A DNA stretch of 64,000 nt from Beijerinckiaceae bacterium (GTDB lineage Bacteria; Pseudomonadota; Alphaproteobacteria; Rhizobiales; Beijerinckiaceae): NCBI GenBank assembly GCA_027531565.1, contig JAPZSB010000010.1:62001-126000 (forward strand), read 5' to 3'. Made by a program: the position numbers and the translations under genes. The notes beneath the pieces were generated by a model. That model did no database searches, was not told the DNA's origin, and worked only from the letters and a program-made list of their open reading frames with translations. How positions within the stretch are numbered: position 1 is the first letter of the stretch; each line of letters opens with the position of its first letter. Positions 20,228-29,538 of this stretch are shown here, piece after piece.

Positions 20228-21682
20228 TCAGGCCCCGGCAGCCGCTTCCGCCTCCGCGCTCTCCCCGGACGGGGCGAGGCGGTTGCGTACCACCGTCACG
20301 GAACAGGGCGCCTCGGCGACAAGGCTGGTCGAGACCGAGCCCATATAGCGCCGCACGCCCCCCGAGCCGCGCGCGCCGACGATCAGGTGATCGACGGCAT
20401 TGTTCCTGGCGAAATCCAGCATGGCCTGCGCCGGATCGGCATGTTCCAGCACATGGAAGGTGAGGCGTTCCGGTGGCAGGCGCATTTCTGCAGCCCAGTG
20501 TTTCAGCTCGACCAGCCGTCGGACATGCAGCGAGGTGCCCTCGTCATCGACCAGCGTGTCGAGGCCGATCCGCGCCATCCGCAGGACGTTGACGCAGGCG
20601 AGACGGGATTCCGGAGCGGTGACGAGCAGGCGCGACACGGTTTCCCGCAGGATGGCGGCCAGCGGCTCGCCTTCCGGCGACAGATCGACCGCCACCATCA
20701 GGATGGGGGCCTGCGAGGCATGGCGATAGGCGCCCAGCCGGCTCAGCGGCGGAGCCTGCGGCGGAAGCAGCCGGCCCGACATCAGGTTGCGGAGCCAATG
20801 CGTCTTCTCCCGCGTGGCGCGGTCCGTCAGCGTCACATGCTCCGGGTGGTTGAGTTCGAAAGCCAGCTGTGCCGCCGTGGCGTAGCGCCGGTCGGGCTTC
20901 ACCTCCAGGCAGCGCAGGATCATTTCCTGCAGGTAGTCCGGAATGTCCGGCCGCAGCACGCGCGGCGGGGTAGGGGCCTCGTACATCCGGCGCAGCAGGG
21001 CCTTGGTCGTGTGCTTCGGGTTGCCGAAAGGGCGCTCGCCAGTGGCCAGGGCGTAGAGCATGGCGCCAAGGGCGAAGAGATCGCTCCGCGGCTCCTCGCG
21101 GATCTTCAGCACCTGCTCGGGCGCGATATAGGGCGCGGTGCCCATCGGCACGCGGAATTCCTCCGCCAGCAGATCCGGCAGGCGGAGATGACGCGACAGG
21201 CCGAAATCGATGAAGACGGCCTCGCCGGTCGGGCGGAACATGATGTTGGAGGGCTTGATATCGAGATGGACCACATCCTGCCCGTGCAGGCTGACCAAGG
21301 CCTTCGCGATGGCTGCGCCGATGCCGAGCACGTCCGCCGCCGGCAGGGGGGCGGCCCTGAACCGCGGCAGCAGGCTCTCGCCGGCGAGGCGTTCCATCAC
21401 GATGTAGGGCTGGGCCGAGAAATCGCCGAGGGCGATGCAACGCGGCACATGCGGCCCGGAAAGGCGCGGCAGGATCATCTGTTCCTGCTCGAATCCGACG
21501 ATCATGGTCGGATCATCGCCATCGAGGATCAGCGGCACCTTCATCACCAGCGGGATCGCGTGGTCAGGGTGGCTAACCTCCCAGATCTCGGCCATGCCGC
21601 CCTGATGGATCTTGCTGCCGATGAGGAAGCCGTCGATCGTCGTGCCGGTCTCCAGTTGCATCCTGCCCATGGCGTCCCTCAT
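20228..21682 (-). CDS. Serine/threonine protein kinase fused to a universal stress protein domain
   Basis: A 484-residue two-domain protein. Residues about 15-290 are a Hanks-type kinase: glycine loop IHQGGMAEIW (25-34), Lys48, catalytic VVHLDIKPSN (Asp141, Lys143, Asn146), IDFG (158-161) and TAPYIAPE. HLD in place of HRD makes it a non-RD kinase, probably not controlled by activation-loop phosphorylation. Residues about 338-470 form a Usp domain with ILMVAVDLSPEG and an ATP-loop-like VGARGSGGVRRYMGS. No membrane span is visible, so it is cytosolic. The ATG at 21682 overlaps the stop of the upstream phosphoesterase (ATGA), which points to translational coupling. The stop lies only 10 bp from the convergent ClpP-fold gene. 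Confidence 0.85.
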   Translation of the reverse strand: MRDAMGRMQLETGTTIDGFLIGSKIHQGGMAEIWEVSHPDHAIPLVMKVPLILDGDDPTMIVGFEQEQMILPRLSGPHVPRCIALGDFSAQPYIVMERLAGESLLPRFRAAPLPAADVLGIGAAIAKALVSLHGQDVVHLDIKPSNIMFRPTGEAVFIDFGLSRHLRLPDLLAEEFRVPMGTAPYIAPEQVLKIREEPRSDLFALGAMLYALATGERPFGNPKHTTKALLRRMYEAPTPPRVLRPDIPDYLQEMILRCLEVKPDRRYATAAQLAFELNHPEHVTLTDRATREKTHWLRNLMSGRLLPPQAPPLSRLGAYRHASQAPILMVAVDLSPEGEPLAAILRETVSRLLVTAPESRLACVNVLRMARIGLDTLVDDEGTSLHVRRLVELKHWAAEMRLPPERLTFHVLEHADPAQAMLDFARNNAVDHLIVGARGSGGVRRYMGSVSTSLVAEAPCSVTVVRNRLAPSGESAEAEAAAGA

Positions 21683-22419
21683 CGTCCCCGGAGGAGGCGG
21701 ACAGCCAGCGGCTCGGGCAGGCCGGCCTCGCGCAGTTTCCGCACGGTGGTGTAATGGTCGTAGCCGACCCGCCCGAACAGCACGGTCCTGCGCTTGAGAT
21801 CGAGGATCGCATAGCCGGCCGCCGTCTGGCCGTCGCGCGGCTGGCCGACCGCGCCGACCACGCCCAGCCACGGGAAATGCCGGGAAAGCGGGATTTCGGC
21901 GCCGGGGATCGGCTCATGCGCGATGGCGACGCCGAGGCCGGTCAACCGCCACAGGCAGGGCTGATGGACATGCCCCACCATCGTGATGGCGGCATCGGTG
22001 GCGCGCAGGCAGCGCTCGGCCTCGCCGGGGCCGGTGATGTATTCCCAGGCGCGCGGGGCGCGGGCGCTGGCATGGACGAAGAGCGCCTCCTCGAGGCGAT
22101 GCTGTTCGGGCCAGGCGCGGATCAGCGCGGCATGGCCCGGATCAAGCTGCGTCCGCGTCCATTCGATGGCCTCGCGGGCGATGCGGTTCATGTCGCTGGC
22201 ATCGCCCTCGATCGCGGCATCGTGGTTGCCGAGCACGATCATCGCGCCGGCCTCGACCAGCGAGGCCACGCGCTCGACGCAGAAGGCCGGGTCGGGCCCG
22301 TAGCCGACGACATCGCCGAGGATGGCGAGAGCGTCGATCCGATGGGCGGGCAGGGCGCGCAGTACTGCTTCCAGTGCCTCGCGATTGCCATGGATATCCG
22401 CCAGCAGGGCGATACGCAT
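21679..22419 (-). CDS. Metallophosphoesterase (calcineurin-like, YfcE/ApaH-type)
   Basis: A 246-residue metallophosphoesterase with the five family motifs in order: DIHGN (residues 8-12), GDVVGYGPDP, GNHD, and a C-terminal GHVHQP, all dinuclear-metal ligands. It belongs to the group of small soluble phosphodiesterases and Ser/Thr-type phosphatases; the true substrate cannot be read. It is coupled by a 4-nt overlap to the kinase-Usp gene, so it may act as a counter-phosphatase to that kinase. That pairing is inference from context. Confidence 0.85.
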   Translation of the reverse strand: MRIALLADIHGNREALEAVLRALPAHRIDALAILGDVVGYGPDPAFCVERVASLVEAGAMIVLGNHDAAIEGDASDMNRIAREAIEWTRTQLDPGHAALIRAWPEQHRLEEALFVHASARAPRAWEYITGPGEAERCLRATDAAITMVGHVHQPCLWRLTGLGVAIAHEPIPGAEIPLSRHFPWLGVVGAVGQPRDGQTAAGYAILDLKRRTVLFGRVGYDHYTTVRKLREAGLPEPLAVRLLRGR

Positions 22420-22667
22420 CTCTCGGGTTTCCCTCGGCCTGCCGTTCCCGCCGGGCCTGACTGCAATCCTGCCGCCTCCATACGGGCACGGCCTTGACCT
22501 GTATCAGAACCGGGGCTGCGCTGCCCTCATCCCTTGGTGGCAGCCGGGCATTCCGGGGGCGGGGCAGAGCCGGCCGGGCGTGCGTGCGGGCGGGGTTCAC
22601 CGCTTGCCAAGGCCGGGCGGATGGTGTTTACCCACCGGGCTGATCCGGCGGCATGTCCACGCCCCGA

Positions 22668-22743
22668 GGGCGATTAGCTCAGTTGGTAGAGCGCCTCGTT
22701 TACACCGAGGATGTCGGGAGTTCGAGTCTCTCATCGCCCACCA
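22668..22743 (+). tRNA. tRNA-Val (UAC anticodon)
   Basis: A 76-nt tRNA with acceptor GGGCGAT/ATCGCCC, D arm GCTCAGTTGGTAGAGC, T arm with GTTCGAGTC and encoded CCA. The anticodon stem CCTCG/CGAGG encloses TTTACAC, giving TAC (valine). Confidence 0.96.
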
Positions 22744-22859
22744 CAGCCTTCACCATATCCGACCTTGCCCGTCCTGATTGCAGGCAATCCCGGGATTGCC
22801 GTGTTTACAGGGCTGGCGACTCGCGAAAGACTACGCGGGCTGAAACCCGGGAGAGGCCC

Positions 22860-23225
22860 ATGCGACGCACCATCATCCTGCCGGCACTTGCCGGATTTCT
22901 CGTGCTCGCCCCTGTGGCGGCCTTCGCCTGGGGCGCGATCGCGGTCGATGACGAGAAGGGCGTTTCCGGCAGCGGGGTCGGCTATGGCTATGTCACCGGC
23001 GAGGATAACGAGAAGGCGGCCGAACGCGGGGCGCTCAAGGAGTGCCGCGCGAGGAACAAGTCCTGCAAGGTTGCGATCACCTTCGAAAGCTGCGGTGCCT
23101 ATGCCGCCTCCGCCAATCGCTGGGGGACGGGCGAGGGGGTGACCAAGGGCGCCGCCCGGCGCATTGCCCTCGCCAATTGCGGCAACGAGGCCTGCAAGCT
23201 CGTCGTCTCGGAATGCAACGAGTGA
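22860..23225 (+). CDS. DUF4189-domain exported protein
   Basis: A 121-residue protein with a signal peptide (residues 1-23, ending FAW/AFA) and a mature domain of the DUF4189 type: WGAIAVDD, then AAERGALKEC and later CGNEACKLVVSECNE. Six cysteines in the mature part suggest disulfides. The domain occurs in small secreted proteins of alphaproteobacteria and its function is unknown. The ATG at 22860 follows a GGGAGAGG tract. The next gene starts 18 nt after the stop, so the two may be co-transcribed. Confidence 0.75.
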   Translation: MRRTIILPALAGFLVLAPVAAFAWGAIAVDDEKGVSGSGVGYGYVTGEDNEKAAERGALKECRARNKSCKVAITFESCGAYAASANRWGTGEGVTKGAARRIALANCGNEACKLVVSECNE

Positions 23226-23242
23226 AGCAGGAGCTGCCCGCC

Positions 23243-23956
23243 ATGACCCGCCTGATCGTTCCGCTCGTTTCCGCCCTGCTGCTCGCCAGCCCGGCTTTCG
23301 CCCAGAGCGCCGCTCCGCCAACCGAAACGCCTGCGCCTGCCGTGCCCGCCGCTCCCGCTCCGGCCACGCCCGCGCCTGCTGCGCCAGCGGCAGACAGTTC
23401 TCCGCCGGCCCCGGCGCCGGCAGCACCTCAGCAGGCCGCCCCCGCGCCCGCACCGGCAGCCCCTGCCGCTCCGGCCGCCGACAGTGCCGCGCCCGCGCCT
23501 GCAACGCCGGCTCCGGCGCCTGCGCCGCAGCAGGCGGCTCCGGCTCCGGCGCCTGCCGCTCCGGCTCCTGCACCCGCGCCGCAGCAGGCGGCTCCGGCTC
23601 CGGCACCGGCTGCTCCAGCTCCTGCCGCTCCGGCCCCCGCACCTGCGCCGCAGCAGGCCGCTCCGCCAGCTCCGGCTCCCGCGCCGCAGCAGAATGCCGC
23701 CGACGACAAGATCAACCAGCTCGCGCTTCTCTATGTCGTGGCCGCGACGGTCCATCTCTGCGAGCTGGATATCGACGAGGAGGAAGACGAGAAGCTGCAG
23801 AACGCGGTCGATGCGGCGGAAGGCGCGGCCGGCCTGCCGGATCCTGTCCGCGACGGGATGTGGAACAAGGTCGTGGCGGATATCAACCGCGACAAGAAGA
23901 AGGCCTGCTCGGATTACAGCGCGGAATCGCTGGCGCTGATCCGCAACCTGAAATGA
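23243..23956 (+). CDS. Exported protein with long Ala/Pro-rich linker
   Basis: A 237-residue protein. A signal peptide (about 1-21, ending AFAQ) is followed by about 130 residues of almost pure Ala/Pro with recurring APAPQQAAPAP units. A folded C-terminal part of about 85 residues starts NAADDKINQLALLYVVAATV and contains an acidic DIDEEEDE and two Cys. The linker could span the periplasm or peptidoglycan. The repeats are degenerate at the DNA level and may vary in length between strains. No family recognised. Confidence 0.65.
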   Translation: MTRLIVPLVSALLLASPAFAQSAAPPTETPAPAVPAAPAPATPAPAAPAADSSPPAPAPAAPQQAAPAPAPAAPAAPAADSAAPAPATPAPAPAPQQAAPAPAPAAPAPAPAPQQAAPAPAPAAPAPAAPAPAPAPQQAAPPAPAPAPQQNAADDKINQLALLYVVAATVHLCELDIDEEEDEKLQNAVDAAEGAAGLPDPVRDGMWNKVVADINRDKKKACSDYSAESLALIRNLK

Positions 23957-24086
23957 ATGCCCGGCAGCGCGGTGCTGCGACGCCGCGCAGTCTTGCCCTT
24001 TCGTGAACCTTTCGGAAACCTCGTTCCTTCACCATATCCGCGCTGCCTTGTTCCGGCAGCGCGTTTGCGTGAGGGGATTTCGATCC

Positions 24087-24815
24087 ATGCGTTTCCTGTC
24101 TTCGATGCCGGGTCGCGGCCCGCTGGCCGCTATTCGCCTGAAGGGTCTTGCCGGCCTGTACGCCCTGATGATGGCCGGGCCGGCCGCCGCGATGGAGTTC
24201 GCGACCATTCCGGTTGACGGGCCGTGCAATGCCAGCGAATGCCGCCGCGCGGTGATTGCCGAGGGCGAGATCACCCGCGATGCGCCGGCCAAGTTCGCGG
24301 CCTTCCTGCGGCAGGAACTGCAGCGGCCGGGCCTCCATGCGATCGTCTTCCTCAATTCCCCCGGCGGCAATGTCGAGAGCGCGCTGCAACTCGGCTCGCT
24401 GATCCATGATGCCGGCGCGGCAGTGGTGATCGGCCGCCCGGCGATTCTCGATTCGCAGCGCCAGTCGCGTCGCAGGGCCGCGGTCGGGCAAGTCGGCGTG
24501 GTGCCGGGCCATTGCGCCTCGGCCTGTGTCTATGTGCTGATGGGCGCCAAGAAGCGCGTGGTTCCGGAAGGGGCGCGGCTTGGTGTCCATCGTATGTCCG
24601 CCCGGATGTGGCGGGCCGACCCCGCCGGCGGCGGCATCCAGGGCGAGCGCATCTATGCCGGGTCGAGCGAGGTCAATGCGCTCCGCCAATATGTCTCGCG
24701 CGTCGGCGGCAGCCAGGACCTGATCAGCCTTGCGGAATCGGTCCCGCATGACCAGATCCGCATCCTGTCGAGCAATGAGGTGCGCCGATTCCGGCTCGGC
24801 GCGCCGTCGCTCTGA
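24087..24815 (+). CDS. Exported ClpP-fold protein (COG3904-like), paralogue 2
   Basis: A 242-residue paralogue of the protein at 19537. After an N-terminal hydrophobic signal (about 20-35, ending AAA) it shows SPGG at 91-94, VVIGRPA, GHCASACVYVL with Ser145, and LGVHRM with His168, again 23 residues apart. The position matching Asp198 of paralogue 1 is Glu217. It carries an extra 9-10 residues before CASAC (LDSQRQSRRR). GAGGGG lies 9 nt before the chosen ATG; an in-frame ATG at 24003 lacks a site and would bury the signal. Enzymatic activity is not established. Confidence 0.7.
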   Translation: MRFLSSMPGRGPLAAIRLKGLAGLYALMMAGPAAAMEFATIPVDGPCNASECRRAVIAEGEITRDAPAKFAAFLRQELQRPGLHAIVFLNSPGGNVESALQLGSLIHDAGAAVVIGRPAILDSQRQSRRRAAVGQVGVVPGHCASACVYVLMGAKKRVVPEGARLGVHRMSARMWRADPAGGGIQGERIYAGSSEVNALRQYVSRVGGSQDLISLAESVPHDQIRILSSNEVRRFRLGAPSL

Positions 24816-24940
24816 CCCCCGGGATTTCGCGCGTCCCGCAAAAAGATTCCGACATTCGGTGCGGAGTGCTTGACAGGTCCTCCGCCCATCGCGTAACCGT
24901 TCGGCCCTCGTCGGGGGCACCCCCGATGCGGGAATGGATG

Positions 24941-25017
24941 CGGGCGTAGCTCAGTCGGTTAGAGTGCCGGCCTGTCACGCCGGAGGTCGCGGGTTCGAGC
25001 CCCGTCGCCCGCGCCAC
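24941..25017 (+). tRNA. tRNA-Asp (GUC anticodon)
   Basis: A 77-nt tRNA with acceptor GCGGGCG/CGCCCGC, discriminator G and encoded CCA, D arm GCTCAGTCGGTTAGAGT and T arm GGTTCGAGCCC. The anticodon stem CCGGC/GCCGG encloses CTGTCAC, giving GTC (aspartate). Confidence 0.96.
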
Positions 25018-25090
25018 CCCACTCCTCCCCTTCCATGAACAGGGGGCAGGTCCAACACCATCCGGATCTAGCCAACCTCGCGAGGGGACG

Positions 25091-25960
25091 ATGACCAATT
25101 CGCAAAAGGGCTTCCTGCTCGGCTTTCTCGGCGTCGCCTTGTTCGCGCTCACGGCGCCGGTGACCAAGCTCGCGACGCTGACCCCGACATTCCCCGGCCT
25201 GCCGCCGGTTTTCATCAGCTTCGGCCGGGCGGCCGCCGCCGGCCTGCTGGCGATTCTCTATCTCCTTGCCATCCGTTCGGTCTGGCCGAGCCGGGACCAG
25301 GCCTTCCGGCTGATCCTGGCCGGTGCGGGGATCGTGATCGGGTTCCCGCTCTTCCTCGGTCTTGCCGTGCAGCATGTCGATTCGGTTCATGCCGCCGTCA
25401 TTTCCGGCGCGCTGCCGCTCGGCACGGCGGCGCTGACGGCGCTGTGGATGCGAGAGCGCGCCCGGCCGGCCTTCTGGGCGCTGGCGATTCTCGGCTTCCT
25501 GCTGGTGGTGCTCTATGCCTGGCTGACCGGGGAGGGGGGCTTTGTCGCCGCCGATGGCCTGCTGCTGCTCGCCGTGCTCTCCGCCAGCTGCGGCTATGTG
25601 CTGGGGGCCCGGCTCTCGCGCGAGATCCCGCCGGAACAGGTGATCTCGTGGATCCTCGTGCTCTATCTGCCCCTGACGATCCCGGTCTCGGCGATGACCT
25701 GGCCGCAGGGTGAGGTGGCGCCGGTGGCCTGGGCCAGCTTCGCCTATCTCGCCATTGTCTCGATGTGGCTCGGGTTCTTCGCCTGGTATCGCGGGTTGCA
25801 GCTTGGCGGTGCGCTGCGTGTCAGCCAGACACAACTGGCCCAGCCCTTCCTGTCGATGCTGGCGGCAGCACCGCTGCTGGGAGAGCGGATCACGCCGCTC
25901 TCACTGGTTTTCGCCGCCGCGATTGTCGCGACCATCGCGATCAGCCGGCGGATCCGGTGA
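25091..25960 (+). CDS. EamA-family (DMT superfamily) transporter
   Basis: A 289-residue membrane protein with about ten spans in two EamA repeats, the drug/metabolite transporter architecture. The N-terminus FLLGFLGVALFALTAPVTKL and GALPLGTAALTALWMRERAR are typical of repeat 1, and QTQLAQPFLSMLAAAPLLGE of repeat 2. The substrate is unknown. GAGGGGACG precedes the ATG, which lies 73 bp after tRNA-Asp. Confidence 0.88.
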   Translation: MTNSQKGFLLGFLGVALFALTAPVTKLATLTPTFPGLPPVFISFGRAAAAGLLAILYLLAIRSVWPSRDQAFRLILAGAGIVIGFPLFLGLAVQHVDSVHAAVISGALPLGTAALTALWMRERARPAFWALAILGFLLVVLYAWLTGEGGFVAADGLLLLAVLSASCGYVLGARLSREIPPEQVISWILVLYLPLTIPVSAMTWPQGEVAPVAWASFAYLAIVSMWLGFFAWYRGLQLGGALRVSQTQLAQPFLSMLAAAPLLGERITPLSLVFAAAIVATIAISRRIR

Positions 25961-26003
25961 CCGGAGCGGGTGATCTGGCTGAATCAGATCGCCCGCTGCG
26001 GGC

Positions 26004-26378
26004 TTACCGCCGCTTGGTCCATTCCTCGTACCCGACTTCCTTCTCGCCGGTATAGGCCCAGGCGGCGGCATAGCCGCTGCCATCCTCCTTCGCGATCAGC
26101 AGCATGACGCCGGTTCGGCCGCCCCCCGTGAAGTTCAGCGCGACGATCTCGCCATTGCCGATGCCGAAGCCCGTCCAGGTCTGGGAGCCGATCTTCCAGA
26201 CGATCCGCCAGGTCTCGGCGCCGGTCTGGGTGAGGGAGGCGCTGCCGGTATAGCCGCCGCCCGATGTGCCCTCCTTGCCCTGGACGCGGTAATCGCCGGG
26301 CCCCTTGGCGAAGGCCGGCATTGCCGCCATGACCAGGAGGCCCAGAACGGCCAGTGCCTTCACAATCCGATTCACCAT
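26004..26378 (-). CDS. Small exported protein of unknown function
   Basis: A 124-residue protein with a clear signal peptide (MVNRIVKALAVLGLLVMAAMPAFA, residues 1-24) and a mature part rich in Gly, Trp and Tyr: GGGYTGSASLTQTGAETWRI, then WTGFGIGNGEIVALNFTGG. The alternating pattern suggests a beta barrel or sandwich. A GGGGGGAAG tract precedes the ATG at 26378, which decides against an in-frame ATG at 26444. It converges with the EamA transporter gene. Family not recognised with confidence. Confidence 0.65.
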   Translation of the reverse strand: MVNRIVKALAVLGLLVMAAMPAFAKGPGDYRVQGKEGTSGGGYTGSASLTQTGAETWRIVWKIGSQTWTGFGIGNGEIVALNFTGGGRTGVMLLIAKEDGSGYAAAWAYTGEKEVGYEEWTKRR

Positions 26379-26687
26379 GATCTTCCCCCCGAGAGCAGGC
26401 CTCGACAGACCGGGAGGGCTGGATTGCCCGGCAAGAGGCCGCATTGGATGCCCCGCTCCGCGAATCGCGCCGCGGAACCGCCTCCAGCCTAGCCGGCGGC
26501 CCGGGCATTTCCAGCGGGAAGGCCGTGCCGCCCCCGGGGCATTCCTGCAAGGAAGCCCGGGCCCTGCCGCAGGATCCGGTCCCGGGCGCGGCCTGCCGGC
26601 GCGGACAGGGCAAGGCTGTTGCCAAATCGTCGGAGGCGGCGCCCTTTCGCTTGCGCGAAAAGCCGGGCTCGACTAATTCAAAACGCC

Positions 26688-27053
26688 ATGGAAACGCTGC
26701 TCATCGATTATCTCCCGCTGGTTCTTTTCATCGGCATCTCCCTGGTGATCGGAATCGCCCTGCTCGTCGCGCCCTTTGCGGTGGCCTACCAGAATCCGGA
26801 TCCGGAAAAGGTTTCGGCCTATGAGTGCGGCTTCAACGCGTTCGACGATGCCCGCATGAAGTTCGACGTGCGCTTCTATCTCGTGGCCATTCTCTTCATC
26901 ATCTTCGACCTCGAAGTGGCGTTCCTCTTCCCGTGGGCGGTGGCCCTGAAGGATATCGGCGCGTTCGGGTTCTGGTCGATGATGGTGTTCCTCGGTGTCC
27001 TGACGGTCGGCTTCGTCTATGAATGGCGCAAAGGCGCCCTGGAATGGGATTGA
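26688..27053 (+). CDS. nuoA: NADH-quinone oxidoreductase subunit A
   Basis: A 121-residue three-span subunit at the membrane base of complex I, next to NuoH, J and K. The loop after TM1 contains [24 protein letters not shown], the conserved Cys-containing segment of the quinone site. First gene of the nuo operon. The 300 bp upstream should hold the operon promoter; none was identified with confidence. Confidence 0.95.
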   Translation: METLLIDYLPLVLFIGISLVIGIALLVAPFAVAYQNPDPEKVSAYECGFNAFDDARMKFDVRFYLVAILFIIFDLEVAFLFPWAVALKDIGAFGFWSMMVFLGVLTVGFVYEWRKGALEWD

Positions 27054-27057
27054 TTCC

Positions 27058-27621
27058 ATGAATACGCTGGTGGCCCCCGCTCCCAAGGGCATTCTCGACC
27101 CGAATACCGGCAAGCCGGTCGGCGCGACCGACCCGTTCTTCGTCGAGATCAACAACGAGCTGGCCGACAAGGGCTTCCTCGTCACCGCCACCGATGACCT
27201 GATCGCCTGGGCGCGGACGGGCTCGCTGATGTGGATGACGTTCGGCCTGGCCTGCTGCGCCGTGGAAATGATGCAGCTCTCGATGCCGCGTTACGATGTG
27301 GAACGCTTCGGCTTCGCGCCGCGTGCCTCGCCGCGCCAGTCCGACGTGATGATCGTGGCCGGCACGCTGACCAACAAGATGGCCCCCGCACTCCGCAAGG
27401 TCTATGACCAGATGCCGGAACCGCGCTACGTCATCTCGATGGGCTCCTGCGCCAATGGCGGCGGCTATTACCATTACAGCTACAGCGTCGTGCGCGGCTG
27501 CGACCGCGTGGTGCCGGTGGACATCTATGTCCCGGGCTGCCCGCCGACCGCCGAGGCGCTGCTCTATGGCGTGATGCTGCTGCAGAAGAAGATCCGCCGG
27601 ACGGCGACGATCGAGCGGTAA
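27058..27621 (+). CDS. nuoB: NADH-quinone oxidoreductase subunit B
   Basis: A 187-residue hydrophilic subunit that carries the terminal [4Fe-4S] cluster N2, which passes electrons to quinone. Ligand motifs are [29 protein letters not shown] and [10 protein letters not shown]. The start at 27058 lies 4 nt after the nuoA stop. Confidence 0.97.
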   Translation: MNTLVAPAPKGILDPNTGKPVGATDPFFVEINNELADKGFLVTATDDLIAWARTGSLMWMTFGLACCAVEMMQLSMPRYDVERFGFAPRASPRQSDVMIVAGTLTNKMAPALRKVYDQMPEPRYVISMGSCANGGGYYHYSYSVVRGCDRVVPVDIYVPGCPPTAEALLYGVMLLQKKIRRTATIER

Positions 27622-27635
27622 GGCGCGGCTGGGCG

Positions 27636-27719
27636 GTCATGGCCGGGTTCAGCCCGGCCATCCACGACTTGAAGATGCGGGTCGCGGCCGGGGATAGCTG
27701 GCCCCAGGCCGGACATGAC
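27636..27719. repeat. Palindromic interspersed repeat between nuoB and nuoC
   Basis: An 84-bp element with near-inverted ends (GTCATGGCCGG and the complement of CCGGACATGAC). Its left part is a perfect hairpin: ATGGCCGGG (27639-27647) and CCCGGCCAT (27653-27661) with a 5-nt loop. On the minus strand it would read [11 protein letters not shown], resembling the VMAGLVPAIH-type peptides produced by palindromic repeats scattered through Hyphomicrobiales genomes. It fills nearly the whole nuoB-nuoC gap. Confidence 0.65.
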
Positions 27720-27736
27720 GAGCGGAGAAGGACGAT

Positions 27737-28339
27737 ATGTCCGAAGCACTTGAACTTCTCGCCGCCCATATCGGGAAGGCGCTTGCCGGCAAGGTGACCG
27801 GGCCCGAGATCGCGCATGGCGAGCTCACCCTGCATGCCGAGGCGGGCGATATCCTTGCGGTTTTGCGCTTCCTGCACGACGACCCGGATTGCGCCTTCCT
27901 CAACTTCACCGACCTCTGCGGGGTGGATTATCCGGGCCGCGAGAAGCGCTTCGACGTGGTCTATCACCTGATGTCGCCACGCCATGTCCGGCGCATCCGC
28001 ATCAAGGTGCAGACCGACGAGGCGACGCCGGTGCCGTCCATCGTCACGCTCTATCCGGGCGCGAACTGGTTCGAGCGCGAGGCCTACGACATGTACGGCA
28101 TCCTGTTCGCCGACCATCCGGATCTGCGCCGCCTGCTGACCGATTACGGCTTCCAGGGCTATCCCCTGCGCAAGGATTTCCCGCTGACTGGCTTCGTCGA
28201 GGTGCGCTATGACGACCAAGAGAAGCGGGTCGTCTACGAGCCGGTGAAGCTCAACCAGGAATTCCGGAATTTCGACTTCCTCTCGCCGTGGGAGGGCACC
28301 GATTACGTGCTCCCGGGTGACGAGAAGGCGAGGGGGTAA
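27737..28339 (+). CDS. nuoC: NADH-quinone oxidoreductase subunit C
   Basis: A 200-residue subunit of the peripheral arm. Family signature: [10 protein letters not shown]-like [24 protein letters not shown], then [14 protein letters not shown] and the C-terminal [12 protein letters not shown]-like [13 protein letters not shown]. NuoC and NuoD are separate genes here, not the fused NuoCD of enterobacteria. GAGAAGGA precedes the start. Confidence 0.96.
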   Translation: MSEALELLAAHIGKALAGKVTGPEIAHGELTLHAEAGDILAVLRFLHDDPDCAFLNFTDLCGVDYPGREKRFDVVYHLMSPRHVRRIRIKVQTDEATPVPSIVTLYPGANWFEREAYDMYGILFADHPDLRRLLTDYGFQGYPLRKDFPLTGFVEVRYDDQEKRVVYEPVKLNQEFRNFDFLSPWEGTDYVLPGDEKARG

Positions 28340-28344
28340 TCGCC

Positions 28345-29538
28345 ATGACCGAACAACCGAACATGCGGAATTTCACCATCAATTTCGGCCCGCAGCATCC
28401 GGCGGCGCATGGCGTGCTGCGCCTCGTGCTGGAGCTGGACGGCGAGGTGGTGACCCGCACCGATCCGCATATCGGCCTGCTGCATCGCGGCACCGAGAAG
28501 CTGATCGAGCACAAGACCTACCTGCAGGCCGTGCCCTATTTCGACCGGCTCGACTATGTCGCGCCGATGAACCAGGAGCATGCCTTTGCGCTGGCGGTCG
28601 AACGGCTGCTCGGCATCACGGTGCCGAAGCGCGGCCAGCTGATCCGCGTGCTCTATTCGGAAATCGGCCGTATTCTCAGCCACCTGCTCAACATCACCAC
28701 GCAGGCGATGGATGTCGGCGCGCTCACGCCGCCGCTCTGGGGCTTCGAGGAACGCGAGAAGCTGATGATCTTCTACGAGCGGGCCTGTGGCGCGCGCATG
28801 CATGCGGCCTATGTCCGGCCGGGCGGCGTGCATCAGGACCTGCCGAAGGACCTGATCGACGATATCGAGGCCTTCTGCGACCCGTTCCTCAAGCTCTGCG
28901 ACGATCTCGAGGGGCTGCTGACCGATAACCGCATCTTCAAGCAGCGCAATGTCGATATCGGCATCGTCAATCTCGAGGATTGCTGGAAATGGGGCTTCTC
29001 CGGCGTGATGGTGCGTGGTTCAGGCGCCGCCTGGGACCTGCGCCGCGCGATGCCGTATGAGTGCTATTCCGAGATGGAATTCGACATTCCGATCGGCAAG
29101 AACGGCGATTGCTATGATCGCTACTGCATCCGCATGGAAGAGATGCGGCAGTCGGTGCGCATCATGAAGCAATGCATCGCGAAGCTGCGCGGGCCGGACG
29201 GGCGGACGGCGATTTCCTCGCTCGACGGCAAGATCGTGCCGCCGAAGCGGGGCGAGATGAAGCGCTCGATGGAAGCGCTGATCCACCATTTCAAGCTCTA
29301 TACCGAGGGCTATCATGTGCCGGCCGGCGAGGTCTATGCGGCGGTCGAGGCGCCGAAGGGCGAATTCGGCGTCTATCTTGTCGCCGATGGCACCAACAAG
29401 CCCTATCGCTGCAAGCTGAAGGCGCCGGGCTTCGCGCATCTCTCCGCCATGGATTTCCTGTGCAAGGGCCATATGCTGGCCGATGTCTCGGCCATTCTCG
29501 GCTCGCTCGACATCGTGTTCGGGGAAGTCGACCGGTGA
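28345..29538 (+). CDS. nuoD: NADH-quinone oxidoreductase subunit D
   Basis: A 397-residue 49-kDa-type subunit that forms the quinone pocket with NuoB. Conserved segments include [46 protein letters not shown] and the C-terminal DIVFGEVDR. It starts 6 nt after nuoC, and its stop overlaps the start of a small exported-protein gene. Confidence 0.97.
   Translation: MTEQPNMRNFTINFGPQHPAAHGVLRLVLELDGEVVTRTDPHIGLLHRGTEKLIEHKTYLQAVPYFDRLDYVAPMNQEHAFALAVERLLGITVPKRGQLIRVLYSEIGRILSHLLNITTQAMDVGALTPPLWGFEEREKLMIFYERACGARMHAAYVRPGGVHQDLPKDLIDDIEAFCDPFLKLCDDLEGLLTDNRIFKQRNVDIGIVNLEDCWKWGFSGVMVRGSGAAWDLRRAMPYECYSEMEFDIPIGKNGDCYDRYCIRMEEMRQSVRIMKQCIAKLRGPDGRTAISSLDGKIVPPKRGEMKRSMEALIHHFKLYTEGYHVPAGEVYAAVEAPKGEFGVYLVADGTNKPYRCKLKAPGFAHLSAMDFLCKGHMLADVSAILGSLDIVFGEVDR

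Noticed and set aside
23330-23700. Repetitive DNA that might be a CRISPR or tandem array
   Set aside because: It is in-frame coding sequence for Ala/Pro repeats with degenerate units and no spacers.
27564-27749. A 61-codon minus-strand frame at the nuoB-nuoC gap
   Set aside because: It is the translation of the palindromic repeat, not a gene.
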